A DNA stretch of 64,000 nt from an uncultured Dehalococcoidia bacterium (GCA_958296105.1 OY282441.1:1089800-1153799); one strand, 5' to 3'. Positions 8,306 to 19,281 are shown, counted from the stretch's first letter. Made by a program: numbers and translations. The notes: generated from the letters alone by a model not told the origin.

Positions 8306-9355
8306 CTAGACGAGTGTCAGCAGTCGAGCGGCGTTGTCTTGGGTGAGGGCGCGGACCTGTCTATGGGTGAAGCCGCGTCTGAGCATTCTGGGTACGATGT
8401 TCTCGAAGATGTGGCCGTAGCCGTGTCCGCCGCAGCGCGCCAGCCGGTGGCGTGTGCAAATGTCATGCGCCAAGACTATCCTGTCCTCGCAGCCTATCTC
8501 GTCCACCGCCCGCTTTATCACGTCCAAGCGCTGACCATCGGACGGCATATCCACGTCCGACAGGGGATAGTGGCTGGACTCGTTGCCGAACAGATCCCAC
8601 TCCAGACAGCAGCCGGTGGCGGCAAGGGACTTCAATGTCTCGAACTCGGAAATGGTGCGGTCGAGATGGCCCATGATGACGCGGCTCACGTCCGCGCCGG
8701 CGTCTGCCAGCAGCTCGATTATCTCGATGGGCGCGGTCTCGTGGCGGCCGGGGTGGATGAGTATGGCGGCTCCGGTCTCTCGCTGTGCCGCAGCCGATGC
8801 GCGCAGTGACTTGCGCTCGTTGTCGGTGAGCTGCCACGTGCAGCCGACCTCGCCGATGATGCCGGCGCGAACGCCGGTGCCGTCTGCGCCTTCGCGGATA
8901 TCTCGGATGATCTGGCGCGCCAGATCGTCTTCGGAGCGCGAGTCCATGTCCGCAGGATGCACGGCGTCCACGTAGAACCCGGCGCCCATGACCACGTTGA
9001 TGCCAGCATCGCGCGCGATTCTGGCAAGGCCTAGAGGGTTCCTGCCGATTCCGATGGTGGTCGCATCTACAATAGTCCCTCCTCCGGCGCGCTCGAACAG
9101 CCGCGCCTCGCTCACGGCGGCGTCAACGTCCGAAAGCAGCAGGTTCGGGATGTTGGAGTAGTGGTTGTAGGCTATCCAGCCGCGATTTTCGAGTGTTATG
9201 TCCTCGTATGCTCTGTGACGGTCAGAGTCGTCAGCAGGCTCGCGGAACATGAAGCGGAAGTCTATGAGCAGATGCTCATGCGTGGTGGTTGGTCCGAGAT
9301 CCGCAGGGGACACGGGGCCAAGTACGGTCTGGACTTTGCCTCTGCTGCTGGACAC
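8306..9355 (-). CDS. Phosphotriesterase-related metal-dependent hydrolase (PHP/PTE family)
   Basis: A 349-residue amidohydrolase-superfamily TIM barrel. The metal site is visible as TTTHEHLLID near residue 25, IIGEVGCTW (Glu at the usual bridging-ligand strand), ILIHPGRHE, VIMGHLDR and the terminal Asp of IVLAHDICTRH. Glu in the fourth strand resembles E. coli Php, whereas true phosphotriesterases have carbamylated Lys. Known relatives act on lactones or organophosphates, so the reaction here is open. GTG 9355 is preceded by GAGGTGATC on the minus strand. It converges on the HAD gene with 12 bp between stops. Confidence 0.85.
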   Translation of the reverse strand: MSSSRGKVQTVLGPVSPADLGPTTTHEHLLIDFRFMFREPADDSDRHRAYEDITLENRGWIAYNHYSNIPNLLLSDVDAAVSEARLFERAGGGTIVDATTIGIGRNPLGLARIARDAGINVVMGAGFYVDAVHPADMDSRSEDDLARQIIRDIREGADGTGVRAGIIGEVGCTWQLTDNERKSLRASAAAQRETGAAILIHPGRHETAPIEIIELLADAGADVSRVIMGHLDRTISEFETLKSLAATGCCLEWDLFGNESSHYPLSDVDMPSDGQRLDVIKRAVDEIGCEDRIVLAHDICTRHRLARCGGHGYGHIFENIVPRMLRRGFTHRQVRALTQDNAARLLTLV

Positions 9356-9407
9356 GTCTGATCACCTCGGGAGGGTATGCCACATTCTACACCACTTCCG
9401 CGCCGAC

Positions 9408-9433
9408 TGCCGTATGCCGTATGCCGTATGCCG
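9408..9433. repeat. 7-bp tandem repeat (TGCCGTA, 3.7 copies)
   Basis: Perfect TGCCGTA repeats between two minus-strand genes. The reverse complement contains CATACGG, a core also seen in the 13-bp arrays near 28745 and 63810. Confidence 0.85.
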
Positions 9434-9436
9434 TGT

Positions 9437-10726
9437 TCAGTCCAGTCGGCGGAATCCGGGATACACTGCGGCGAAGACCAGTGTGGTCAGCGCCAGCAAG
9501 ATGCCGCTGATCATCAGAGAGTCGGGCGTTCCGGTGCGCTCGGCAAGGAAGGCGAACGGCAGCGAGCTCAAGGGCATGGCGCCGAACGTCATCATCCCAA
9601 TGCTCATCATGCGACCGCGCATCTCGGGGGCTGCCAGCGTCTGCATCAGCGTCATGGTCATGGACATCAGGATCGAGCTGATGACGCCGATGGTCAGCAG
9701 GAACGGGATGGACATGGCGTAGCTGGTCACCTGAGAGAATATCGCCAGCGAAACGCCCCACATGATGGACGATGCGATCATCACCAGCCCTCTGTGCCTT
9801 ACGTTGGAGAGCGCCGCCAGTGCGAGTGTTCCGAAGAGCGCTCCCACGCCCATGATGGTCATGAGGATGCCAAGCCCGTCAGACTGGACGTTCAGCGCTT
9901 CGCGCGCCCATGCGGGCATTAGCGCGTAGTACGAGAAGCCGAACAGAGTCGTAATCAGCATAATGAAGATCAGCCCGAATCGCCCCTGATCGGAGGAGGC
10001 GTACTTCAGCCCCTCCCATATGTCGCCCCAAACGCTCTTGCGAGATTTCGAGGCTGAACTCTTTCCGGCGTCGACCATCATCGTGGAGATGACGGAGAAG
10101 ACGTATATGCCTCCCACCGCGAAGAACACGCCGTGAGTTCCGACGAACAGTATCATAAAGCCTGCGAGCGCCGGGCCGACTATGCGCGTCAGGTTCATGC
10201 CCGAGTTGTTCAGGCTGATGGCGTTCATCAGGTTCTTTTCGGGTACTATCTCGGACAGCATCGCCTGACGGCTCGGCATGTTGAACGCCATTAGCGAGCC
10301 GTTGATGAACCCTATGACCAGCACGTGCCAGAATGTCACCAGCCCGGTGACGTCCAGCGCGCCTATGATCACCGTCATTAGCGCGTTGCCCGCCTGCGAG
10401 ATGATGACCAGATGCTTGCGCGGCATTCGGTCTGCGAGCGCGCCGCCGACCAGCGCCACGAAGGTCATGGGCAGGGAGAAGCTCATCATCACCGCCGCGA
10501 GCGCCAGCGGCGAGTCGTCCGACAGACGCAGCACCAGCCATCCTCTGGTGATCATCTGCATGTTCATCGCAAGGAACGACACGAATCCGCCGGCTGCCAT
10601 CCAGCGAAAGTCTCGGTACTGGAAAGAGCGCAAGATGGCATGGCGTTTCAGTGAAAGCCGGGAAGACTCGGGTTCTGGCGTAGATTGCGGGGTGGGGTCT
10701 GAAGCGGCGGTTGTCCGTTGGTCCAA
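9437..10726 (-). CDS. MFS transporter, EntS/MFS_3-like exporter
   Basis: A 429-residue integral membrane protein with about 12 hydrophobic segments. The loop 2-3 signature GGALADRMPRKHLVI matches the MFS motif G-x-x-x-D-R-x-G-R-K in the enterobactin-exporter/MFS_3 form. A mid-protein cytoplasmic loop follows TM6 (GKSSASKSRKSVWGDIWEGLKY). The first start in frame is TTG 10726, with only a weak ribosome site; about 38 residues of charged and Pro/Ser-rich tail precede TM1. Likely exports a small hydrophobic compound; substrate unknown. It ends 81 bp before the start of the phosphotriesterase-like gene on the same strand. Confidence 0.85.
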   Translation of the reverse strand: MDQRTTAASDPTPQSTPEPESSRLSLKRHAILRSFQYRDFRWMAAGGFVSFLAMNMQMITRGWLVLRLSDDSPLALAAVMMSFSLPMTFVALVGGALADRMPRKHLVIISQAGNALMTVIIGALDVTGLVTFWHVLVIGFINGSLMAFNMPSRQAMLSEIVPEKNLMNAISLNNSGMNLTRIVGPALAGFMILFVGTHGVFFAVGGIYVFSVISTMMVDAGKSSASKSRKSVWGDIWEGLKYASSDQGRFGLIFIMLITTLFGFSYYALMPAWAREALNVQSDGLGILMTIMGVGALFGTLALAALSNVRHRGLVMIASSIMWGVSLAIFSQVTSYAMSIPFLLTIGVISSILMSMTMTLMQTLAAPEMRGRMMSIGMMTFGAMPLSSLPFAFLAERTGTPDSLMISGILLALTTLVFAAVYPGFRRLD

Positions 10727-10944
10727 AATCTACACCAGTGGGAAGTCAGATTACAGAAATGCCTTGCGCATTGCAGTAACTCAGGTTACACCTGCCGTAA
10801 AGTTGCGGTCAACGGAAAGATGGTGTGGCGGAAGATGCAAAGACGCTATTTTCGGGAAGTAGGGTACAGGGGTGAGCGGCAATAGCCACCCAAAATCCTG
10901 CCCAATCGAGCGAATCCAAGACTTTGCAGCTCTCTTGGCGGGTA

Positions 10945-10956
10945 ATGGGATCCCAT
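10945..10956. promoter_or_regulatory. 12-bp perfect palindrome in a divergent intergenic region
   Basis: ATGGGATCCCAT lies between the MFS gene (minus) and the Uma2 gene (plus), 47 bp before the latter. It could be an operator; no regulator is nearby. The rest of 10727-11003 shows nothing else recognisable. Confidence 0.3.
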
Positions 10957-11003
10957 CGGTATGGTAAGATTGGACGGAACGCATCCGCAAGACGAGGCCA
11001 GCC

Positions 11004-11927
11004 ATGACTACGAAACCAGCTGTCAGCCCCACCGCGCCGAAGCGGTACGGCCCGGACTTCCAGCTGCCCGATCCGCCGAGCTCTTACGATATGAGGCAGC
11101 GCGCTCAGTTCAAGCGCTTCGACAGCGCACTGGACGCACACTTCGCCGACCGCCCGGATGTCCTCGTCTGCGGAGAGGGATACCTGCGGCTCGACGGCTA
11201 TGACAACGCAGAAGTGTTCATCCCCGACTGCGTGGTCGCGTTCGGAGTGGATCCTGACTCCATAGTCGCGCGCAACGGCTACATCATAGACGAGGTGGGA
11301 AAGCCCCCCGACTTCCTGATGGAGGTGGCGTCCAGAAGCACGGGCAAGCGCGACTACACGATCAAGCGCGAGAGCTACGCCCGAGACTACCAGGTGCCGG
11401 AGTACTGGCGCTTCGACGAGAGCGGCGGGCGCTGGCACGACGCGCCACTGGCTGGCGACACGCTGGTGGAAGGGGAGTACGTCCCCATACCGATCCGGCG
11501 GAACGAGGACGGTGTCTTGTGGGGGCGCAGCGAGGTGCTGGGTCTGGACGTGTGCTGGGACAATGGACGCCTGCGCTTCTACGACCCAGACGCTGGCAGG
11601 TATCTTCCGGACGCCGAGGAGCTGAGGCGCGAGCGGGACTCCGAAGGCATCCGGGCAGATGCCGCCGAAGCGCAGCGCGACATGGCAGAGGTCCAGCTGG
11701 ATTCCGAAGCCGCCAGAGCCAACACAGCCGAAGCGCAGCGTGACGCCGCCAGAGCCAAGCGAGACAATGCCAGAGCGCAGCGTGACGCAGACAGGGCCAA
11801 GCGAGAGGCAGCCGAAGCGCAGCGTGACACAGCCAGAGCGCAGCGCGATGAGGAAAGATCGCAGCGAGAGGCAGCCGAAGCCGAAGTCGAGCGACTCCGT
11901 GAGATGCTCCGCCGCATGAGCGAATAG
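11004..11927 (+). CDS. Uma2-family protein with C-terminal heptad-repeat coiled coil
   Basis: 307 residues. Residues 1-205 are a Uma2/PD-(D/E)XK-like domain: EVFIPDCVVAFG, PPDFLMEVASRSTGKRDY and YARDYQVPEYWRFD. From about residue 212 to 300 the protein is a regular seven-residue repeat of the form AEAQRDx/ARAQRDx (about 12 heptads), with Ala at the start of each heptad and Gln-Arg-Asp in the middle, which should form a long coiled coil. The DNA repeats every 21 bp (11640-11890). Uma2 proteins with this tail occur in Chloroflexota and Cyanobacteria; the tail probably mediates oligomerisation. ATG 11004 begins the conserved sequence. Confidence 0.83.
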   Translation: MTTKPAVSPTAPKRYGPDFQLPDPPSSYDMRQRAQFKRFDSALDAHFADRPDVLVCGEGYLRLDGYDNAEVFIPDCVVAFGVDPDSIVARNGYIIDEVGKPPDFLMEVASRSTGKRDYTIKRESYARDYQVPEYWRFDESGGRWHDAPLAGDTLVEGEYVPIPIRRNEDGVLWGRSEVLGLDVCWDNGRLRFYDPDAGRYLPDAEELRRERDSEGIRADAAEAQRDMAEVQLDSEAARANTAEAQRDAARAKRDNARAQRDADRAKREAAEAQRDTARAQRDEERSQREAAEAEVERLREMLRRMSE

Positions 11928-12025
11928 CGGGCTAGACGGTCTCGCGCTGAAATGACTTCGACTCCCACCACAGCGGCGATCTCTTCGGATTTCGCAGAAA
12001 GCGGCATCGCGCGGCGCGGGGCGGT

Positions 12026-13261
12026 ATGGCAGTGACCCTCGAACAGCGCCACCGCTCCCCAACGCGGCTGTGGACGCTGGATTTCGTTCTCGATCTGCTG
12101 ACGGCTCACTGTCTGTTCGCCTCGTACACGGCGATGTTCACCCTGATACCGCTCTATGTCTTCTATCGAGGCGGAGACGAATGGCAGCTGGGGATAGTGG
12201 TTGGCTCGTTCGGGATCGTTGGGCTGCTGGTGAGACCGTTCGCCGGCAGATGGATCTATACCGTGGGCGCCAAGAAGATCGCGATAGCGGGGCCTGCCGT
12301 ATTCGCGGCGGCGACTCTGCTCCACATTCTGGCGGTCGACGTGTGGCTCATAGTTCCCGCGCGCGTGCTTCAAGGGATCGGGCTTGCGATGGGTCCCGTG
12401 GCTACGTCCACGATCGTCGCCAATCTCGCTCCCGAACGGCGGCGCGCGGAAGCCATGGGGTACATGGGCAATTCGATAGCCGCCGCAAACCTGTACTCGC
12501 CCACGCTGGCGTTCTGGGTTCTGGACGCGCTCAATTTCCAAAGCGCGTTCGTGTACGCCGCGCTCATTGGGCTGGGCGGCTCATTCGCCGCCATGGGCAT
12601 GTCGGCGGCGCGAACCAACCTGCCCTCGCGCCCTCGCGCCGGAGAGCGAAAGATTCCGCTGATCAACCGTCGCGCGCTCTTTCCGGCGGTCGTCTTTCTG
12701 ACGTACACGATAACCACCGCGCCGGTGTCTACCTTCCTGCCGCTGCTGGCAGATGAGCGCGGATTCGGGAACCCGGGGTTCTACTTCACGCTGCATTCGA
12801 TCACGTCCATACCGGCTCTGGCGGTATCGGGGTTCGTTTCGGACAGGCTGGGCAGGGGAGCGGTGATCGTGCCGGGTCTGCTCGTGGCGGCGGCGGGGAT
12901 GTTCGTTCTTACGGCGGCGGGGATGTTCGTTCTTGCGGCGGCTGAAATCAGGCTGCTGTTCATGGCTTCGGGAGTCCTGAGCGGGCTGGGTTTCGGGATG
13001 CTCCAGCCTGCGATGCAGTCGCTGACGGTGGATCGGGTGCCGGCGAGGGAGCGCAGCTCCGCGCTCGCCACGCTTCAGGCGGCGTGGGACATTGGGGGAT
13101 CCGGCGGCGCATTCGTGTTCGGCACCATCGGGGCGGTCACGGGCGCGGCCGCCACCTTCGCTATGGCCGGCGTCGGAACCACGCTGGGCGCGCTGGGCTA
13201 CGTGGGCGGAAGCGTCCGCTCGTCGCGGACTGCGCAGCGGGACGAGATGCCCAGCGAATAG
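12026..13261 (+). CDS. MFS transporter, arabinose-efflux-like
   Basis: A 411-residue permease with 12 predicted segments beginning LLTAHCLFASYTAMFTLIPLYVF. The first-loop MFS motif appears as RPFAGRWIYTVGAKKI, and the motif of the second half as SGFVSDRLGRGAVIVPG. In TM9/10 an eight-residue segment (AAGMFVLT) is duplicated by a 24-bp tandem repeat at about 12888-12935, lengthening one helix. Substrate not predictable. It converges with tmk (15 bp between stops). Confidence 0.84.
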   Translation: MAVTLEQRHRSPTRLWTLDFVLDLLTAHCLFASYTAMFTLIPLYVFYRGGDEWQLGIVVGSFGIVGLLVRPFAGRWIYTVGAKKIAIAGPAVFAAATLLHILAVDVWLIVPARVLQGIGLAMGPVATSTIVANLAPERRRAEAMGYMGNSIAAANLYSPTLAFWVLDALNFQSAFVYAALIGLGGSFAAMGMSAARTNLPSRPRAGERKIPLINRRALFPAVVFLTYTITTAPVSTFLPLLADERGFGNPGFYFTLHSITSIPALAVSGFVSDRLGRGAVIVPGLLVAAAGMFVLTAAGMFVLAAAEIRLLFMASGVLSGLGFGMLQPAMQSLTVDRVPARERSSALATLQAAWDIGGSGGAFVFGTIGAVTGAAATFAMAGVGTTLGALGYVGGSVRSSRTAQRDEMPSE

Positions 13262-13276
13262 TACGCATAAGAGTCG

Positions 13277-14005
13277 TCAGCCCGGTTCCAAAGCCAATTC
13301 GACCTGCCGAGCCAAACTCTCTACGATCTTCCGAAAGTCTTCGACCGCTTGGAGCTGGTCCCAGATGCGCTCGAAGACCTCGTCCTCCGTCCCCATGCCG
13401 TCCACCACCACCCATCTTTCGGGTTCGGACTTGGCCAGAGCCAAGTATCCCCTGCGGACGCGGTTGTGGAATCTCAGCGGCTCCTCCTCGAACCTGCGAG
13501 AGCCTTCTTCGTCCAAGCGGCCGTCTGCTCCCATTTCGAACAGCGCCGTCTGCGCAGAGCCGACGCGCTTCAGTCCCTCCTCCGGAGGGCAGTCGATGAG
13601 GAACGTCCTGTTCGGCATCAAGCCCTGAGTCGCCAGAGTGTTGACTGCGTCGACCAGATCGAGCGGCAATCGCCTGCCATAGCCCTGATACGCCACCGTG
13701 GAATCGGCGTACCTATCGGCAATTACGATCAGCCCGTCAGAAGCCATCTGCTTGGACAGCACCTTGCCTACCAGCTCGGCGCGCGACGCCGCGAACAGCA
13801 TAAGCTCGGCTCTGGGAGAGATCGTCTCGTTGCCGAAGGGTCTGCCCTTGATCAGGCTTCTGATGTGGAAGCCCAGCCGTGTGTCTCCAGGCTCGTGGAA
13901 GGAGAATACGGGTATGCCTCGCTCAGTGAGCGCGGCTGCGAGACGCTTGGCTTGGGTACTCTTGCCTGACCCCTCCCCGCCCTCGAACGATATGAACAGC
14001 GCCAC
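13277..14005 (-). CDS. tmk: Thymidylate kinase
   Basis: A 242-residue cytosolic kinase making dTDP from dTMP. It begins LFISFEGGEGSGKSTQAKRL (P-loop near residues 8-16), followed by the LID/DRY motif VIADRYADSTVAYQGYGR and the NRTFLIDCPPEEGLKR strand. GTG 14005 follows AGAAGGAG by 7 nt and matches the family start; a longer frame upstream only overlaps the preceding gene. It lies 25 bp behind the R3H ATPase gene and is probably the last gene of the pdxS operon. Confidence 0.95.
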   Translation of the reverse strand: MALFISFEGGEGSGKSTQAKRLAAALTERGIPVFSFHEPGDTRLGFHIRSLIKGRPFGNETISPRAELMLFAASRAELVGKVLSKQMASDGLIVIADRYADSTVAYQGYGRRLPLDLVDAVNTLATQGLMPNRTFLIDCPPEEGLKRVGSAQTALFEMGADGRLDEEGSRRFEEEPLRFHNRVRRGYLALAKSEPERWVVVDGMGTEDEVFERIWDQLQAVEDFRKIVESLARQVELALEPG

Positions 14006-14030
14006 GCGGTCGCTCCTTCTGAGAGGGGTT

Positions 14031-15638
<1,608 letters not shown>

Positions 15639-15786
15639 CTGCGCCGGACCAATAGCGGATGTTCGATCTTCAGCTTACCATACCAGTATGCGCCGAGTTC
15701 TTCCAGCGTCTCACGGCGCGGGACGCATCGAGAAGATGGCTGGGGGCGTCATGCGAGCGCGCTTTTGCAATTTCCACAGCCGACCT

Positions 15787-16728
15787 CTACTCCGCCGCCG
15801 CCAGCGAGGAGTACGCCGGAGACACGGCCCCGACCGCGCGCGCAGTTGATCTGACCAGCATAGCGAACTCGCCCTCAGCGCGAAATCCCCTGCGCTCCAG
15901 CGCCGCGCTCAGCGCGGGGGCGTAATCCTGAACCAGCGCCACCACTCTGTCGGCGCCGTCCAGCGCGCGCAAGCCCGCGTCAAGCATGTCCTGGGTGAGG
16001 GATGCGTAACTGGGGGCGAGCAGCAGGGCGAGGGTGGCGACCCCTGCCCCGCGGGACGTCGCAAGCCAGCCCATCACCGATCCATCCACCTCGAACACCC
16101 GCTCCTCGCATGAGCCGGGTAAGCGCTCTCGGGAAGATGCCCACTGGTCGAAGGTCATTGCCGCCAGCTGGCGCACGCGAAGCGGCGCAGCCGCGTTGTA
16201 GAGGCGGAAGATGTCGTGGGCGTCCTCGTCGCGGCGCATCCTCAGCCTTGCGTCGGCGTGCAGCAAACCGCGCTCCGCCCTGTCGCCGGACACGCTCCCC
16301 GCGTACAGAGTCTCACGGAAGCAGGGGAAGAAGCCGGCAAGGCGCGCAGTCTCCGCCACGCCGCCATCCGCCTCCACCCTGAGAAATACCCTCTCTGCCC
16401 CGCCGCTCGCGGACGCCGCGGATGCCCTCTCCAGAAGCGCGACGATCGACGGCTCGGAAGTGGGGGCGGCGTACAGGTGCGCCAGCTCCCAGCTCTTCGC
16501 TCCAGATCTGGGACGCGCCGAGCATATGCCGTGAATGCGGGATCCCTCGCTCCACACCCACGCGCTGTTCTTCGAGCGGGGGGAGACGCTGGCTCTGGAC
16601 AAGCCGAGCAGAGAGACGCCGAACGCGCTGGGGCGGCACAGGTTCGCAAGGGTGTACGCGAGGTTGGTCATGCTGCGCCGCCCAAAGACGGCGCACCTGA
16701 GCGCATCCAGCGGCTCGAACGGTCTCAC
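15787..16728 (-). CDS. Putative GNAT-like acyltransferase domain protein
   Basis: 313 residues, 40 bp downstream of pdxT and 148 bp upstream of the R3H ATPase, same strand. The sequence suggests two tandem GNAT-like halves: an N-terminal one with WELAHLYAAPTSEPSIVALLERASA...VFLRVEADGGVAETARLAGF (the C-terminal helix-strand of a GNAT fold) and a second one with LRMRRDEDAHDIFRLYNAAAP and LERRGFRAEGEFAMLVR. A clear acetyl-CoA P-loop (R/Q-x-x-G-x-G/A) is not seen, so activity is doubtful. GTG 16728 is the longest start; ATG 57 bp later is possible. Confidence 0.6.
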   Translation of the reverse strand: MRPFEPLDALRCAVFGRRSMTNLAYTLANLCRPSAFGVSLLGLSRASVSPRSKNSAWVWSEGSRIHGICSARPRSGAKSWELAHLYAAPTSEPSIVALLERASAASASGGAERVFLRVEADGGVAETARLAGFFPCFRETLYAGSVSGDRAERGLLHADARLRMRRDEDAHDIFRLYNAAAPLRVRQLAAMTFDQWASSRERLPGSCEERVFEVDGSVMGWLATSRGAGVATLALLLAPSYASLTQDMLDAGLRALDGADRVVALVQDYAPALSAALERRGFRAEGEFAMLVRSTARAVGAVSPAYSSLAAAE

Positions 16729-16768
16729 ACTGTTGTCTTCGAGGCTCGTGGGTCAGCCTCCGCCGCAG

Positions 16769-17353
16769 TTAAGCCCTCCGCTCGACCATGTCGACGAAGA
16801 GACGGTGCATCCTGTCGTCATCCGTAAGCTCGGGGTGGAAGGACGTTGCCAGCATGTGTCCCTGCCGAACGGCCACGGGGCGGCCATCGTCCAGGCTCGC
16901 CAGCACCTCGACGCTCTCGCCCACAGACTCGAACACCGGCGCCCTTATGAATACCGCGCAGTAAGGGGGGCCATCCATGCCGCTGACTTCCAGCTCCGTT
17001 TCGAAGCTATCCACCTGCCGCCCGAAGGCGTTGCGGCTGACCCGTGTATCCATGAGACGCAGCGGCTGCGGGCGATGGTCGGAGAGATATCCCGCCATCA
17101 CGATCATTCCCGCGCACGTTCCCCAAGTGGGCATACGGTCGCGCAGAATGCGCTCGCGCAGCCTTTCGCGCATCTCGTAGATGTCGATTAGCTGCACGAT
17201 GGTCGTACTCTCTCCGCCCGGTATTATCAGCCCTTCGATGTCGTCGAGCTGGTGGGGCATACGTATCTCGCGCACGTGGACGCCGAGCCGTTCGAGCGTC
17301 TTGCGATGCTCTGCGAAGTCACCCTGTATGGCGAGGACGCCGACTGTGGTCAA
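16769..17353 (-). CDS. pdxT: Pyridoxal 5'-phosphate synthase glutaminase subunit
   Basis: A 194-residue class I glutamine amidotransferase giving ammonia to PdxS. The full triad is visible: nucleophile Cys80 in WGTCAGM and the His/Glu pair in SFHPELT, plus the IPGGEST oxyanion segment. The TTG start at 17353 lies 3 nt after the pdxS stop with GGGGGTGGTG upstream, which indicates translational coupling. Length is normal. Confidence 0.96.
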   Translation of the reverse strand: MTTVGVLAIQGDFAEHRKTLERLGVHVREIRMPHQLDDIEGLIIPGGESTTIVQLIDIYEMRERLRERILRDRMPTWGTCAGMIVMAGYLSDHRPQPLRLMDTRVSRNAFGRQVDSFETELEVSGMDGPPYCAVFIRAPVFESVGESVEVLASLDDGRPVAVRQGHMLATSFHPELTDDDRMHRLFVDMVERRA

Positions 17354-17356
17354 CGG

Positions 17357-18265
17357 TCACCACCCCCTAGTGGCGAGCCGCTCGGACTCGGGCATGTCTG
17401 CCACGTTCAGGCCGGGCATGGCATCTCCGAGACCCTTGGAGACGTCCGCGAGGATGGACGGGTCTTGGTAGTGTGTGGTGGCTTTGACTATGGCATCCGC
17501 CATCCTGTCCGGGTTGGCGGACTTGAATATGCCGGAGCCGACGAATATGCCGTCGACGCCAAGCTGCATCATCAGCGCCGCGTCCGCAGGGGTGGAGACT
17601 CCGCCGGCGGCGAAGTTGACCACTGGCAGGCTGCCGTTCTCCTGCACATCTTTGACAAGCTCGTAGGGAGCGCGCAGATCACGGGCAGTAGCCATGAGCT
17701 CGTCGTCTCCCATGTTCCGGATACGGCGAATCTCGCCCAGCACTCTGCGCGCGTGGCGGACTGCCTCTACTATGTTGCCCGATCCGGCCTCGCCCTTGGT
17801 GCGGATCATCGCGGCGCCTTCGCCGATGCGCCTGAGCGCCTCGCCGAGATCGCGCGCGCCGCACACGAACGGCACTTTGAAGTCGTGCTTGTTGATGTGG
17901 TTGTTCTCGTCCGCCGGGGTCAGCACCTCGGACTCGTCGACGTAGTCGACGCCCAGCGCCTCCAGCACCTGCGCCTCGACGAAGTGGCCGATGCGCGCCT
18001 TAGCCATGACGGGGATGGTAACTGCCTCTACAATCTCGGCGACCTTGGACGGGTCGGACATTCGCGCTACGCCGCCCGCCTTGCGGATGTCCGCCGGCAC
18101 TCGCTCCAGCGCCATGACTGCCACGGCTCCGGCGTTCTCGGCGATCATCGCCTGATCAGCGGTGACCACGTCCATGATGACGCCACCCTTGAGCATCTGA
18201 GCAAGTCCTGCCTTGACTCTCCAGGTGCCAGTCTCGGTTCGCGTGGTTAGCGTATCGATCGCCAT
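17357..18265 (-). CDS. pdxS: Pyridoxal 5'-phosphate synthase lyase subunit
   Basis: 302 residues; with PdxT it makes PLP from ribose 5-phosphate, glyceraldehyde 3-phosphate and glutamine (DXP-independent route). Conserved segments include [28 protein letters not shown] (catalytic Lys), [14 protein letters not shown] and [23 protein letters not shown] 18265 has GGAGG 8 nt upstream; an ATG 15 bp earlier contains that ribosome site inside its own codons and lacks one of its own, so I reject it. Promoter at 18306-18334. Confidence 0.96.
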   Translation of the reverse strand: MAIDTLTTRTETGTWRVKAGLAQMLKGGVIMDVVTADQAMIAENAGAVAVMALERVPADIRKAGGVARMSDPSKVAEIVEAVTIPVMAKARIGHFVEAQVLEALGVDYVDESEVLTPADENNHINKHDFKVPFVCGARDLGEALRRIGEGAAMIRTKGEAGSGNIVEAVRHARRVLGEIRRIRNMGDDELMATARDLRAPYELVKDVQENGSLPVVNFAAGGVSTPADAALMMQLGVDGIFVGSGIFKSANPDRMADAIVKATTHYQDPSILADVSKGLGDAMPGLNVADMPESERLATRGW

Positions 18266-18305
18266 GTCATGGGCCTCCATAGTTCAGCAAGAGTATTGAA
18301 GTCTC

Positions 18306-18334
18306 ATTATACCCACGCGCATACTCTCTGACAA
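18306..18334 (-). promoter_or_regulatory. Sigma-70 promoter of the pdxST operon
   Basis: On the minus strand TTGTCA (18334-18329) and consensus TATAAT (18311-18306) are exactly 17 bp apart, giving a leader of about 34 nt to the pdxS ATG. One of the best promoter matches in the window. Confidence 0.75.
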
Positions 18335-18348
18335 TGAATCGCGGCTGT

Positions 18349-18377
18349 TTTCACGCCGGCGGGGATTGCGCTACACT
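18349..18377 (+). promoter_or_regulatory. Candidate promoter for the FAH-family gene
   Basis: TTTCAC (18349-18354), 17 bp, TACACT (18372-18377), about 50 bp before ATG 18429. It is divergent from the pdxS promoter. The -35 is weak. Confidence 0.45.
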
Positions 18378-18428
18378 GTGACCCATATTCAGAAAATTCC
18401 CCAAACCGGTGAGGAGCGAGTTACAGCT

Positions 18429-19199
18429 ATGGCCACATATGCAAGATACCTAGCGCACGGCGAAATCGCCTACGGCGTCGTAGAGGGAGACGCCGTACAT
18501 CAGCTGACCGCCGCCCCATACGAAGACCATGAGGTGACGGATCATACCCACGGACTATCGGAAGTGAAGCTGCTTGCGCCGGTGGTTCCGGGCAAGGTGG
18601 TTGCCATCGGGCTGAACTACCGCAGCCACATCGGGGATCGCACCCCGCCGAGCGTGCCGGAGCCGTTCTTCAAGACCACATCTTCGGTCATCGGGCCGGG
18701 TGACGACATCGTAATCCCGAAAGAGGCTGTCGAGGAGAACGTCACCATGCAGCCGGAGGCCGAGCTTGCGCTGGTCATCGGCAAGAGGGCCAAGCGCGTG
18801 AGCGCCGCCGACGCGCTCGACTGCATTCTGGGCTTCACTTGCGGAAACGACGTGAGCGCGCGCGACTGGCAAGCCAACGATCTCTCTTGGTGGAGGGCGA
18901 AATCTTCGGACACCTTCACCCCGCTCGGACCGGTCATCGTCTCCGGACTCGATCCGTCCTCTCTGCACCTCGTGGGCAGGATCAACGGCAAGGTGGATCA
19001 GGAGCAGATGACCAGCGACCTGCTGTACGGGGTGCCGGAGATCATCGCGTTCGTGACCAGAGTCTTGACGCTGGAGCCGGGCGACGTGGTTATGACCGGC
19101 ACTCCCGGCACGCCGGGAAACATTCACGACGGCGACGTGGTCGAGATAGAGATAGACGGTATCGGCACGCTGAAGAACGCGGTGCGAAACGAGGATTAG
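18429..19199 (+). CDS. Fumarylacetoacetate hydrolase-family protein
   Basis: A 256-residue FAH-fold enzyme that hydrolyses or decarboxylates 2-oxo acids such as acylpyruvates or 2-oxohept-3-ene-dioate. Visible features: KVVAIGLNYRSH, EPFFKTTSSVIGPGDDI, the Mg-binding carboxylates in MQPEAELALVIGKRAK and GNDVSARDWQ, and the terminal LEPGDVVMTGTPGTPG. Length fits bacterial monodomain FAH proteins. ATG 18429 has GAGGAGCGAG 8 nt upstream; an ATG 63 bp earlier has no ribosome site. Likely part of aromatic ring-cleavage catabolism, substrate unknown. Confidence 0.9.
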   Translation: MATYARYLAHGEIAYGVVEGDAVHQLTAAPYEDHEVTDHTHGLSEVKLLAPVVPGKVVAIGLNYRSHIGDRTPPSVPEPFFKTTSSVIGPGDDIVIPKEAVEENVTMQPEAELALVIGKRAKRVSAADALDCILGFTCGNDVSARDWQANDLSWWRAKSSDTFTPLGPVIVSGLDPSSLHLVGRINGKVDQEQMTSDLLYGVPEIIAFVTRVLTLEPGDVVMTGTPGTPGNIHDGDVVEIEIDGIGTLKNAVRNED

Positions 19200-19281
19200 A
19201 GGGCGTCGTTGTCATCGGGCGGGCATCATCGGGCGGGCATCATCGGGCGGGCGGGCAAAGCCGATCGGCGCGCTCATGCGC

